NCBI RefSeq assembly: GCF_037975245.1
Contig: NC_092567.1
Coordinates: forward strand, 10,633,376 to 10,697,375
Origin: Apostichopus japonicus
Taxonomy: Eukaryota > Echinodermata > Holothuroidea > Aspidochirotida > Stichopodidae
Length of the DNA: 64,000 nt
Direction of reading: 5' to 3'
The stretch's first letter is position 1. Each line of letters starts with the position of its first letter. A model generated the notes under the pieces. It did not search any database. It saw nothing but the letters and a program-made list of their open reading frames with translations, and had not been told where the DNA came from. A program made the position numbers and the translations under genes. Below, in pieces: positions 33,843 to 46,500 of this stretch.

Positions 33843-35200
33843 ATAATGTGTACCTCTTTGTCAGGCATTATTGTATATAGGAATAATATACTGGTTTGGC
33901 AACATGTCCACCCAACGGCTATTTACAGAATAACTGGACGCGAGCAAGACTGCATTTTCTGATTTTTTTTTTATGCAATTATACAATAGTGATTTTAACA
34001 TCGGTCAGTTCAGTTCTTAAACTTCACACTAGTATTTTTTAGCACAACCTTAATTTAAGTTTAGACAAAAATTATAGTCTAACTACGCCCCAGAATTGTT
34101 TCAGTCGGAAGACTCCCACAACCCCGTACATGGAATTGCATTCAACGACTACTCCACAGCAACAACATCAAAACTTTCGGATCCACATATAGTCTGACCA
34201 TAAATGTTCGTTCCCCTTCCTAAATTGATCGGGAGAATTTTGGAATGTGAACCCACGTTACTGGGTTCTAAACCATACAGGAGAGTCGATCCGTTTTCAG
34301 GATTGGAGAGGCAAACTTACCGCTCATGCACTTAATCAGAAATATACACAAATTAGCCACAAGATGTACCTCCTCCTTTATGTTCTACACCCTTCCCCAT
34401 ATCTATGTAGACATGTGACAAATCACTTGATTGGCGTAGGAAGGGAGCAAAAAATGAATTGGTTGGGGAGGGGGTCGGGGGGCATCCCAATTAAGTAAAC
34501 AATACACATTTTGTCATTATTGTGACCCACATGGAACATTGAAAAATTTCAAAATTTCCATATCAAAATTTTAATTATTTTATCCCGAAAGTTTTGAATA
34601 TTTCTGGGAATTTCAACCCTTTTTCAAAATTGAAACCCTTTTCTTGAAAATCAAATTTGTCTTAAAATTGCAATCTGTAATATAACCGAAATTCTCAACA
34701 TTAAACTACTTTTTCTAAAATTTAGAACCTCTTCGATTGATTTCGACCTCTTTAATTCCCTTCGTGTAAAATGTCGATTTCTTTTTGTTTTAAATTTAAA
34801 CTATTGAAATGTTGACTTCTCAACTAAAAATATTAGCGTTTTATCTCAAACTTGTACGTTTCTCTCGAAATTGCCATTGCATTTCTCGAAATCAAGATTT
34901 CTTTCTTATGCAAATTTCAACTATTTTTTCTCAAAAAATAAACTTTTCTTGATGAGGATGGTAATAAGTAAAACGGGAGAAAAAGGGGGGGTGCTACATG
35001 AATTGACTATTACAATTATTGGTTAAATGTCGACATAGTATTTTGATTTGAGCAATTACGAGGTACGTGAAAGACAAAACATTGTTTGATTGCCTTAAAC
35101 TCTCTTTGCTGGTGCAAAGATTTAGCTAAATAATCCAGCATTGACATGGAATGGAATTAATTACAAAGGTGGTTGGGTGGGGAGGGATGAAAAAAGTCGT
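33843..35200. other. AT-rich DNA with a degenerate T-rich repeat
   Basis: No gene is seen. From about 34545 to 34935 the sequence is a loose array of motifs such as TTTTCTCGAAATT and TCAAAATTG at irregular spacing, a decayed low-complexity repeat. Confidence 0.45.
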
Positions 35201-35207
35201 GTAGTTA

Positions 35208-37309
35208 CAGGTGCGTATCCAGGGGGGCGTTGGGGGCGCGCGCCCCCCGGGTAAGAAAAAGAGAAGAGAAAAAAGAGAAGAAAAAAGGAAAAAGAGGGGA
35301 AAAAAGAGGAGGAGGAGAGGAAGGAAGGGAAAAGAAAAAGAAGAAAGAGAGAAAAAGGAGAAAAAGAGTGAGTAAAAGCAAAACGCGAAGACACCGGGAA
35401 GAGAAAGAAGAACAGTGACATCATTACAGCGCTGAAGGGTAGCCAGTGACGGATCAATGATTTCGTAAAAGTGTGACTCACCCTACCCCTCACACCGACA
35501 ACTCCATTTTTTGACGTTTCCATTTTCCTCTCTCACTAATGATCTATATATATATACTATATATGGTCTATCATAACGCGTGTGTAGAATTGTGCTATGA
35601 AACCAACTGTGGCTGGTCTCGAACTCGACCATGTCGTCGGGGAACATGACGCATTTTGGGATGGGGGCGACCGCCCGCCCCCCCCCCCATTCAGCATTTT
35701 TTAAATGATATCGCTAAGTAATTTCAAAATAGAAAGTGCTTAGAGGCAACTAACAAGGCCTGGGAAGTGTCATTTCCAGCGATCTGGGAGACATTTTCGG
35801 CCAAAATTTGCTTGTACGCTTCGCGCCAACCAATGGTGGCGCTACGCTTAGATAATTTGCCTACAGGCTTCGCCTCTCCCTTGGCAAATTCATCGCTACG
35901 CGCCTGTTCGAATTTGTAACGCAAACAGCAGATATAACATCATATCAGTGAGCATGAAAATGGCGTTCCAGGATGAAAACCCTCAAAACTGTCCGACTTG
36001 CCTGAAAAAATAACCAAAAACGTGTTCTTGTCAATATCATATAAGCAAGTATCGGTTATTACATCGCATGCCATCATGTACCGTACGGTCCGTTAAAATT
36101 GCGCAGTATACCGCGGGATGCTAATGTAAACAACGACATGTCTCATGTAGATGTATAAAAAGCATGGAGGTCCAATTATGTCAAAACTCTCTTTTACATT
36201 AGTAATGGCGAATTAGGGCCTGCACCCCCGCCGCGCAGTGGCGGAGCGTCCATATGGTCAGGGGGCGGATGCCCACCCCCCCCCCCCCTGACGGACTCAA
36301 ATGGACTGCTGGCGCCTTTTTCAGCTCTTTACCACTTTTTACTTATTCGTGATTTTTGACTTTTTTATTGCGCTCTCATCTACTTATTGACATTTGTCAC
36401 ATTTTGTTGGTGTAATTTGGCGATGACACCTTGTTCTTCGTTTATCTGCAAATTAGCCAGACCCGGAAAGGGTCATTTCCGGCGATCTAGGGAGTATCTT
36501 TACTCAAAATTTTCTGTACGCTACGCGCCAACCAGTGGTGGCGCTCCGCTTAGATAGTGTCGAAAGCGCCCCTTCAGACCATTCTCGCCACTCCTGACCA
36601 ATACCCCTAGCTCCGCCACTGCCGCCGCGCCTCCTACGCCTATGTGTGTAGTGTTCGGTTTCGGAAATATCTGCTATTTTTTCATTTCCTTCAACCAAGT
36701 TTTATAATAGCCGTTATAACAGGTTTTAATATTTGTACATCAATAAATTAACTGTGTCTGAATTTTCGAAAATTTCTGACCAACATTCTACATCACACTT
36801 TCCTCTACTCGTGCAATTTTGACCGGTCTGTTAGGGGTTGAAGGAAGTTTTTTCTATATTGGTTGTCCATAGATGAAATTTTGTACAACATTATGGCTAT
36901 GTTTTGAAGTGAGTTTATTCACGAGAAATGTGAATTTTCAAATTCTGAACAAATATGCGGCTTAAAACCTTGAAAAGTGGGGCTGACGGGTATTGTGGGC
37001 CGGGACGTAGAATCACCTACAAAGCAAAGACCCACAGGAGATGCGATCAGGTCGAACATGATGTGTGCCGGGTTGACAATCTTCTAAAAGGTTATGGATG
37101 GAAAAAAAAAACTATTAGGAAAAACTTGGTTCTCAGGCAAAAGGTGTACATCTGGTTGGTCATTTCAAGCCCGAGAAGTGCCGTTTCCGGTGATCTGGGG
37201 GGTTTCAAAACAAGAAATTTTCTTGTACGCTGCGCGCCAACCGATGGTGGCGCTCCGCTTAGATAGTAATTCGCGCCCCCCGGGTTTGAAAATCCTGGAT
37301 ACGCGCCTG
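35208..37309 (+). mobile_element. hAT-like non-autonomous element, copy 2
   Basis: Same family as 2777-4800. The left end is CAGGTGCGTATCCAGG, the right end CCTGGATACGCGCCTG, and the flanking pentamer is AGTTA (35203-35207, 37310-37314). It shares the purine block, the AATGGCGTTCCAGG region and the GGTTTTAATATTTGTAC segment with copy 1. The middle differs, partly because another element is inserted at 36236-36621. The 5-bp duplication repeats what is seen for copy 1, so it is a property of the family. No transposase is encoded. Confidence 0.8.
36236..36621. mobile_element. Nested hAT-like MITE
   Basis: Begins CAGTGGCGGAGCGTCC and ends AGCTCCGCCACTG. The 8-bp duplication CCGCCGCG lies on both sides (36228-36235, 36622-36629). 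It is 386 bp with no coding capacity. A relative with the same interior and right end sits inside 30957-32727. Confidence 0.85.
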
Positions 37310-37314
37310 AGTTA

Positions 37315-40300
37315 CATTTATTCCGATAATTTCATGATGATTTAGTGAATATATGTAAAAACAAAAATGTAACTTGACACAGACACGTTTTGTCTGCACG
37401 ATGTGTCTGCAAGATGTGTAGGACGGAGCAAGGCTGTTCAATTTGTGTTATTCCATGTAGGTTTTATTATTCATTAAACATGTACTCTTTAAATCATTTG
37501 AAACAGACGTATTCAAACTTTTGTGTTTATTGCTTGTTTATGCATCCACTAGCAGATAATAGGGTGGGGGAATGTGTACATGAAATGCTATTTGCCCAAA
37601 TTTTAACCGGTGGTGGGGGAGGGGAGGGGGTGCACGGGAACTAACACCCTACCGCTTAGGTAGAAATGTCAATGATAGCTTGATCTAATTGATATAGGTT
37701 GTGTTGTATTATTTACTTCCTCGACCCCTTCCTTACTACATACCCAATCGACGTCAGTTTTCAAACTGTCTGTTTTCACCGGGTATGTATAACGTTACAT
37801 CTCTCGTATATTTACTTCTATTGGCGCCAAAATGTATGTTACAAATTTCAAACATCACCCGCGAACAGTTGGAAAACACCTGTATATGCTATTGAATACC
37901 TGTTCACATCTAGTATCTATATCACTGACAACGAATGTTTTAGTGTTACATTAGTGGAGCTGCAGAGTACGTATTATATTCGTGGGAGACTGGGAGTTGT
38001 TTGTTACCATTGACTTGTTGGTTAATAAGATGGATTATTTAATGGAGAGGAACCACTGTTAATAGTTAAGACAGCGTTCATTGATAAGTGAGATAATTTG
38101 ACGGTATGGTATAGAGGCATAGGCTAGAGGGGGAAAGCGGCCAGGCCAAACTTAGTTAGGCTATAAGCTAGACTAGTAGTAATAAAGTTAGGCTATGTTA
38201 GAAAACTCACTCATCACCTTCGAAAAACTATAATTATCTACTTTTAGCGAGAGGACATGCTTAGCAAATCTAACTCATAAATAATAGAGATCTTAGCCTA
38301 GTTGCTGACTGAATATCAGAAAAGTCCAAGTTAAAGCATATCTTAACTATAAAGGAATTGAATAAAATACAATCGAGACACTGAGTTTTCTTTAGGGATC
38401 TTAAATTAAGCGAAGAATGAAACCAGCGATTAACATTCTAGGTGTACTGATGCCTAACATTTACTTCATTCTAGCTAACAAAATGTATCAATAGACAAAC
38501 TCTAGAAACTTTGTTATTCCTCAAAAAAATTTAAATCACAGAAAATGGTTCAACTCGATTTTAATCGTACATAACATAGCCTTATACGCATTAATACAAG
38601 TCAATCTATAACATTCCAAAATTATCATTTTAATCACCTAACTTATTAAATCTACCAGGTCGGACATTTGAGCCACTTGTGTGAGAAACCTGCAGCTTTT
38701 TTACCGAGCAGGCTAACTGAAATAATGTTATTTAATAACTGATTAGTTGAATGACCATACTCCTAATATACCTGACACTTTATATGAAATATACCTTTGT
38801 TAAATACTGTATAGGGCCCAGAGCTTTGAGCCTCTATAAAACAGTTTTCCTATTAAGTCTAATAATAATCAAATGCAATACATAGTTATTAAAAGGAATC
38901 TTTCGTCCATGTTTTTCCAGGAGCAACTAGATCGTGGTGTTCTACTGACAGCTGGTTTGTCTTAATTTTGCCCACATAATTATAAAAACTGTACGTCATT
39001 TCCAAGCCAACAGACTTATGGCCACATGATGTTTAAAAAGTAAATGGTTTTGAATTGAAAGTGCGCCACCTATTTTACCCTGCTGCAACTCTCAATAGCA
39101 GAAGTTCGCCAGAGCCGTAGCTCAAACGTTAAATGTTCCGCTAACTGTTCACACCCGATGAACTCCATGTAACAGAAGATATTTCAATGAAGACCCAATC
39201 AACCCGATTAAACTTAAAAGTAATAATTAATTAGTATAATTAAACCCTCAAGGATATGAAGTGTTTACAGATAACAATATTATTTGTAAAAAAAAAATAT
39301 ATAATTAGCGGATGGTACTATTTAATTGGAAGAAACGATGAAGTTTAGAAAGTTAAAATCATAAGCAATACCCAATTTAGGAATATCTACAAACACAAAG
39401 AAAGAAAAATGTTACATTTCGAAAAAATCTACTAGAAGTTATGTCACACTCAAACCGTAACTTAGGAATGAATTTGATAATTAACTAATTAAACACAGAT
39501 GGACATCATCTTTAAACAAATCATATTAATTAGAAATAATTATAATTCAAGCAGAATAGTCGGATTTGGATCAATAATGAAATAATTTGTAAATTAAATT
39601 TTGAGTTTAAGCCTCGTCAACCTTCTCTCTGGAAACTTGAATTTGATCTACCGTACATCTGCTTCTCTAAACTGCATTTTAATTATAAGAAACAACCTAT
39701 TGATTTAAATATAATTCTTCAAACTCTCCTTATACTTTATAAAAACCTGGTATTAGTTAGAGTAGAAGTTTCCTTTTCATGATCCCTATAACATTAAATT
39801 ACATTTTCCTTCTGAAAGTTCTAAATAAAAATACAAATAAATTTGATCAATATTTTTCTTCAAAAGATAGATAATCTCAATTATTATTGACCCATTTCTT
39901 ATAAAATTCTCAACCCGTCATTGAGATTTGTTTCCTATTAACTAATAAATAAAAATATGTAGCCTCGCATTCTTATTTTATTAAACCTTACTAGCTATAA
40001 AAACTTTAATGAATAATTTAATTGTAAAACAATCAAACTAACCCTTTAATCCTACATTACCACTTTATTTTCTCTAATCTAATGTAATTATTCCTGTTTA
40101 TATTTGTGTCCCCATAAAATCAGCCCCTTATTTCCGTTCTAATAACTGATTCCGTCTTACAAATAAACACGACCTAAATGTCTTAGTTTATCGCTTTATT
40201 TTCCTTTATCTTTTTTTCGTTATTTTTATTTTATTATAATTATTCTAAACCTAACCAAATCCAATATATTTATCTCCATCTACTCTATTATCAGTAACTC

Positions 40301-40316
40301 TATTCTTTCATTCTAG
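37315..40316. other. AT-rich DNA upstream of the LRR exon
   Basis: No convincing exon. A short candidate at about 38921 follows a TTTTTCCAG acceptor (EQLDRGVLLT) but has a weak donor and its phase cannot be tied to the 40317 exon. The earlier exons of the LRR gene may lie here unrecognised or outside the window. Confidence 0.4.
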
Positions 40317-40525
40317 ATTCCTATCTCCTGTGTGTATCTAGTATCCTGCTCTCCTAGAGTTGATGAGTCTGGTCTGCACCTTATCCTTAAGTCTGGTCTC
40401 TCTCTCTCTATCCTGAGTTCTCTCCAGAAGCTGGAGATCTATGACGACAGCAGGAGACTAACTAATGAAGAGTTTGCGGCCATCTTGTCTTACTCCTCAC
40501 AGTGTACAAGCTTGAAGGAGCTGAA
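40317..40525 (+). CDS. LRR exon 1 of the reconstructed gene
   Basis: Preceded by TATTCTTTCATTCTAG and followed by GTAAGT at 40526. It is 209 bases, phase 0 in and two bases over at the end. It reads VDESGLHLILKSGLSLSILS, then LQKLEIYDDSRRLTNEEFAA, then SYSSQCTSLKELK, a leucine-rich-repeat layout of the ribonuclease-inhibitor kind. The reading frame stops two bases into the intron (TAA at 40527), consistent with a true exon end. Confidence 0.8.
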
Positions 40526-43500
40526 GTAAGTATTCCGGTGTAGATGTTAGAATCATCATAACAGTTAAACAGGGAATTAATTAAATTAATAAAAGTTATC
40601 AATATTAAAAAAACAATAGAGAATGCCAAGTCTGCTGTATTTTAACGTCAAGGATTGGATTTAAATTAGTTTTAGTTGGATTTATTTGAACAATTAGGTA
40701 ATCGTGAAAGGAATTCTGTAGAATGTTATGATTAATAAAACAAAATATAATGGATAAATAGGGAATATTTTAAGAGGTTGTTGGTAATAGAGGGGTGCAG
40801 GGGTGGGTGGTGGTTGTTTAAAATGTTCTTTGTTAATTTTAATGTTAAAATTTAACTAAATAGGTTTTAGAATTACATGAATGTTTATTAGGATAAAATA
40901 AGAGATATATAGACAAGGAAATTGGATTTTAATAATTCTAGAGAGTAAACTTAATATTCTAAAGTAAAGTTTTATAAGGAATAACTGTTAATTTTGACTG
41001 AAACCTCTGAAATAGTTGATTTTCAATTATGTACAATTAATTTAAGAAACAAAAGAGATTGAAAATCGTTATTAATTTTACAGTAGTAAAATAATGGCAT
41101 TAATAGCATAAACTCCTCAAAATTTTTATCAGATTATGATACTCTAGCAAAACTGAAATGCATACAAAAGAAGCAACCAATAAAATAGTTTTGGTTGTCA
41201 AAATTTAAAAAAAATGTTACTCAAAATGAGTTAACTAATTAAAACAAAATAAAAGTTAACTAGAAGGAAATATATAATTGCAATTGAGTTAACTATATAG
41301 TTAAAAAAATGTATTGCCATAAATATCATTAAAGGCAAATCTGTATATCTGATAAATTTCAAATGTTCAAATTTAATCCGCTTAAAACTACATCACTTAA
41401 TTCGTAATAGTTTGATATACGACGTTATACAAAATAAGCTTAATTATGATTTATGCTTATATTTTAACCTAATTTTTAAAAAATAATTACAAAATTGACC
41501 GAGAGCTTCAACTTTGTATATTTGATAACTTTAAACAAAAACTGTTATATTTTAATATTCCTCGTATCAATGTTACTTCATACTTGATTCGATCATGACG
41601 TCCCTACTTGGTCCGTTCCAATGTAGTGTTATTTTAGACCCCCCCCACCCACCCACCCACCCAACCCCTCCTCTCGCCTCCTCTCGCCTCCTCTCGCCTC
41701 CTCTCGCCTTCTTTGCTCTCACAGATCAAACCTCGTAAAAGTTTCTCCTTTCCGTCTTTACCATTCACAACATAATCAGTAACATCTTCAACTTACAGCT
41801 GACGTGTTACTAAAAGAAGAAAATATTTAAGTCGCACCCGTCACCCCCCCCCCCCTCCACCGCGCATCACCCAAATCTTGAAAGAAAAGACAAAAGCTAC
41901 TGAGTAGTTACATAAATGAAATATATGAGAACGAAAGCTGCTTAACGTATGTTATATGTGAAACAACGCCATTCCGGGAAGAACTGTGACCGCGGAGAAA
42001 AATATTACTAGAAATAACACACTTCAGGGGGTTTTGTTTGGTCTGACCATGGAGGTAAAAAGGTCTTACTATAAACAAAATGTAACAGAGAATGTTGATT
42101 CCCTATCTGGACTAAATACTTTACCCCAATCCCAGTGTGATCTTGGGTAAATTTAGTCTCGTCTCCTCTGCCCCTTACCACCACCACCACCCCTTCCTTC
42201 ACCGCCCCCCCCCCGCTTCGCACATCATCTTTTTTAGGGAGCCCTTCAAATCAATTCCGTTTATACCCAATAACATCATCACCGTTTTAGTACACACAGT
42301 AGGCCTACTCTACTTCTACAATAGTTTTCTGCACAGACGATTGATTCAAACAATTTATTTCTAAAGTAAAATAAGTTAACAGTAAAGATGACACACCTGG
42401 ATCTTCCGTAAATAACTAATTAGCATAACAATAGATGACCTTACAGTAGGTAGTTGAAGCTAATGAATAGAAAGATAAACGAGCCACGCGTCTAGTGTAC
42501 ACCTGGAATGTTGTAACTGTCATACAACGTAACCATGGAAACCGACGATAAGTAGGTCAGTCAGTGTCTAGCAGTGGCTGGGAATAATGCATCATTTTAT
42601 TCAATACGGGTTAGGTATATATCTAACAGCGTATATATCTAACAGCCATTCAGTGATACTGTATGTCATATGCCATGATATTACGACGTGTTCTCATTAA
42701 TATTCTTTGTTTATATATTTTAAATGAGTAAACTTGATTTCCTTGGTTGTTTAATACATCCCTCACTTGCGCCTCTCCCTAATTTGATAGAAGGATTGTT
42801 TTATGTCCCTTTCTCCTTTTTTTTTTCTTTATGTACGTTTCGTTTGTATATGGAAGTCTGCCTAATTAGCACATAATTAAATAGCCCTTAATGTAACTCA
42901 CATATCTAATATGTGACTACAAACATTGCGGGTTCTTAATTGCCTAGTTTATGGAGAACAGTTTTGTTCTGTGAAATTGATTAAACAGTTAAACTGTGGA
43001 GATAAAATATTGCTCGTGTTTAGCAGGGAGAAAGATTCGTTTGATGAGATCTTTTATCTCTTTAAATATCGAATTATATACTGCGCTAGTTCTTTTTTAC
43101 CTACACAGAACAGGCGAAAGTGATTAAATTATTCCATCGAAGTTTAAAATGTATAATGGATAACGACAACTAGAGATCGATTTCAAATTTGCAACTTAAC
43201 TGTTTTTAGCGAATTTAGAAAGGCTTAGAAGGCTGTCACCATCACCTTCAGACTTTCTTCCAAATGGTTTACATTATTGTTATAACACACGCTAACAAAA
43301 TGAAGTACAGATTTCTAACCCGGTACACAATGAATGAACCTACAAGTTAGCAATCAGAATAAACACTTATACAACTGCCCGGGTCATATCCAGGTCGTAA
43401 ATATGGCCACGGTTCATTTAGTTTTGTTGCTGAGAAGGATAAAAAGAAGAAGTTATTCACTTGTTGAAATGAATTCATTGCGTCATAATTTGCGATGTTT

Positions 43501-46500
43501 TACATGAATCATGGTGGTATGCTTATTAAAACAGAACATAAGTATATTGTGATAGTAACATGCATGGTGGACAAGTAAAAAGAAAAAGAAAGGAAAATAA
43601 AACAGAAAAGAAACCGAAGGAGAGGTGTTATGTTCCTGGAAATACAGTTAGTAGAGATCTGTGGGTTATTGTATTCCGTCGGTCTCACATCCTGGGTTTT
43701 CCTCCCGTCAAATCGCAGCGAATAGGGTGAAAACATGTAAAGTAATAGTGTCTAAATATCGCGAGTCTACTCTTTCAGAACGCATAAAGAGAACGATGAA
43801 TACTCTACGCATAGACCTCTAGGCATAAGCATGCAAGATAAAGTTGTGCACACTTCGTGATGGGTGGGCTAGGTGTTCAGCGTTTACATAACGCGTTGCC
43901 AATTTTTCAACACTGTTGTTTGCTCTCAATAAATCAACGATTACGTAAGACATGATCTAATTTTTGAACTGTTGAAGAACCATAAACCAGAATTTTGCAT
44001 ACCTAATTAAAGAAAATCACTATTTTCTCTCAACTTTGTTGACCCATTTCGCATGTATACACAGGCTCAGTTATCTCAACACTACACATTGTTTTAACCC
44101 CAGCCACATGACGTAATACAAATTATACAGGACGACAAACTCGGCGATACCTTTATAGTTTTATAGATAAGTTGTATAAATAAAACCAAGGTGAACAGTG
44201 TTTGACCTGTAAATTTAAGCAAGTTTGAACACTTCATAGTTAATCAATCTGACTTCAAGCATTAATGCTTTTTTTTTGGTTTCTATGATTGTCGTAACAT
44301 ATGCATTCATGCAGACGGAGAGTGTGTGTGTCTGCGTGTCTGTGTCTGTGTGTTTGTATTATCGGACCTCCAAGGAAGATGACTTGACTACACACCTTTT
44401 GTCTGAGGACGTACAGGTATATGTGGGTGTGTGAGACGCCTCGCTTGTAAACACGATATCTCAAGTAGGGAAGCTTGGACCAATCTAAACTTTGGTGTGT
44501 ATAGGTACCAAATTGAGTAGAAGAACCCCATTGTTTTGTGGGGATGTCATTTGGTGTCACTAGGAGCCAAATACTGAAAATCTTGTAAACACGATATCTC
44601 AAAGGGGTAAACTTGGACCAATCTCATATTTCGTGAATAGTAGGACCACATTGAGGAGCAACAGCCTATGTTTTTTTGTGGAGATCAAAGGTCATTGGGG
44701 GTCACCGAGGGTCAAATTTTGGAAACCTTGTTTTATAAGCTCCCGTATCTCCCACCAACCAGCCTATCAGATAACGTGCTCGTTACGCCTCATACGAATA
44801 TGAGGCTATTGGCAATTGGTAATGAGCTTATGGGCAACCGTAGAATCTAAAACTGAAAATACGAACATTTTCATTGGCTTCAACGTGCCGCTCGGAAGCC
44901 TTATTTTGCGTGCAGAAAGGTGTACTTTGTAATACAACGGTTCTCTTTGACGTTTTCGTCTTATTTATTTCAGGTTGGATGTAGTTTCTTTGTGACCAGG
45001 CAGCGTTTATGAACTTAACAGTTCGTCTAGTTAGAGTTTTCACTATGACCAATCTCAATGCGAAATAATTGTGTAAAATGGTCTTAGTTTGGCAGTGAGT
45101 TCACGTGCCTTTGTCTGGATCGGCTGTTGATCCAAATTTGTGTAGTCTCGTCCACCAGTTTCAACATAGCTGTAGGCCTTAAAAGTAACAATCGACTTTC
45201 GTCACGTTTATGATTATGGGACAATTTGAACGAACCTGGCTAGGCATGTGAGCAAGTTTATGTTGTCTAGGCTAGCAACGGTTGGGTCGATTAGGGTTCG
45301 TTAACACAACAACGTGAAGAATACGAGTCAGAATACCAATACACTTAAGATGGCAAAACATCTCCTTCATTATTTCTTAAGGCAATTTCCTACAGGCTAT
45401 CAGTCAAAATTCGTTTTGAGACAAGTTTTCTGGAGAGATCTTACAGCCTCAGATTATCATTGCGTAAAAGATCGCTTTGATTTAAGCAGTGAAATGTAGT
45501 GATAGCGATATTTTTCACGCATCAATCTGCAGCTAAAAGACAGATAATTAATTGGGAAGTTGTACGAAGTCGCCCTTCTAATTGAGCAGCGGTTCAAAGT
45601 AACAGTGAGGTGCTGCATATGCTTAGGACTCCCGCACACCTAGTTTATGTAACAGAAGCCAAGCTACAGGTATCTTCGTAGGTATTTAACAGATGTTGTA
45701 TTTTAATTGTTTGAGACACTACAGTAGGCCTAGCTGCTTACTTATGATTCTGCGTCATGTTTTACTTTGTTCAACACTTACTTTTGGTGGAAAATAGTTT
45801 TAATTTCGTACTGCAAAGAAACATGACTTTCTAATGTGCAATTGCGTAGCACCATGCATCTGCCGAACTGCCTAACCTTTGTTCATAGAAAGTATTGATG
45901 TTGCAGATCTGTACTTTGGAGACTTGACCAACAATCATAGGCCTAGTGGCGAGTGGAATTTGGCGAGTAGATTTTTAGTCACGGTCGCCAAATAGCGAGT
46001 ACTTCCAAAATATTTGTCGAGGTCTGAAAACCTTCACAACATGATTTCCCATGGTAGAAATCATGGATACTTTTCATACATGCATGGTATATGGATTTGC
46101 CATATTGAGTACAAGAATCTTATTGTTTGTGAGGTCAAATGTCCGATAGGTCACCAGAGGTCAAACTCTGAAAACCTTTCACATGATATGTAACGATGGA
46201 AATCGTGGATACCTCTAATACTTGGTGTGTGGATTCATAACATTGAGTACTGTACAAGACCCCTATTGTTTTAGATGGAGGTGTGTATAGCCACGTACAA
46301 TAGACTGACCGGTGTTTATCATGCCCTTTATTGTAACAGCTAGTTCTGGTTACACTACCAAGCAGAAGTCTACTGCATTGAAGTCATCGAAACCTCAATG
46401 CATTTTGCATTCTGGTTATCTTTGGAAAGGAGGGGTTGGGGGTGGGCTCCAAATATGACTTGCGTCCGTTGGGAGCGGTCTAAACGGGGAGAAACCTTTT

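Noticed and set aside
38921-38954. Possible extra 5' exon of the LRR gene after a TTTTTCCAG acceptor
   Set aside because: The donor is weak and the end phase does not fit the phase-0 start of the 40317 exon when read from a phase-0 beginning. It is too short to stand alone.
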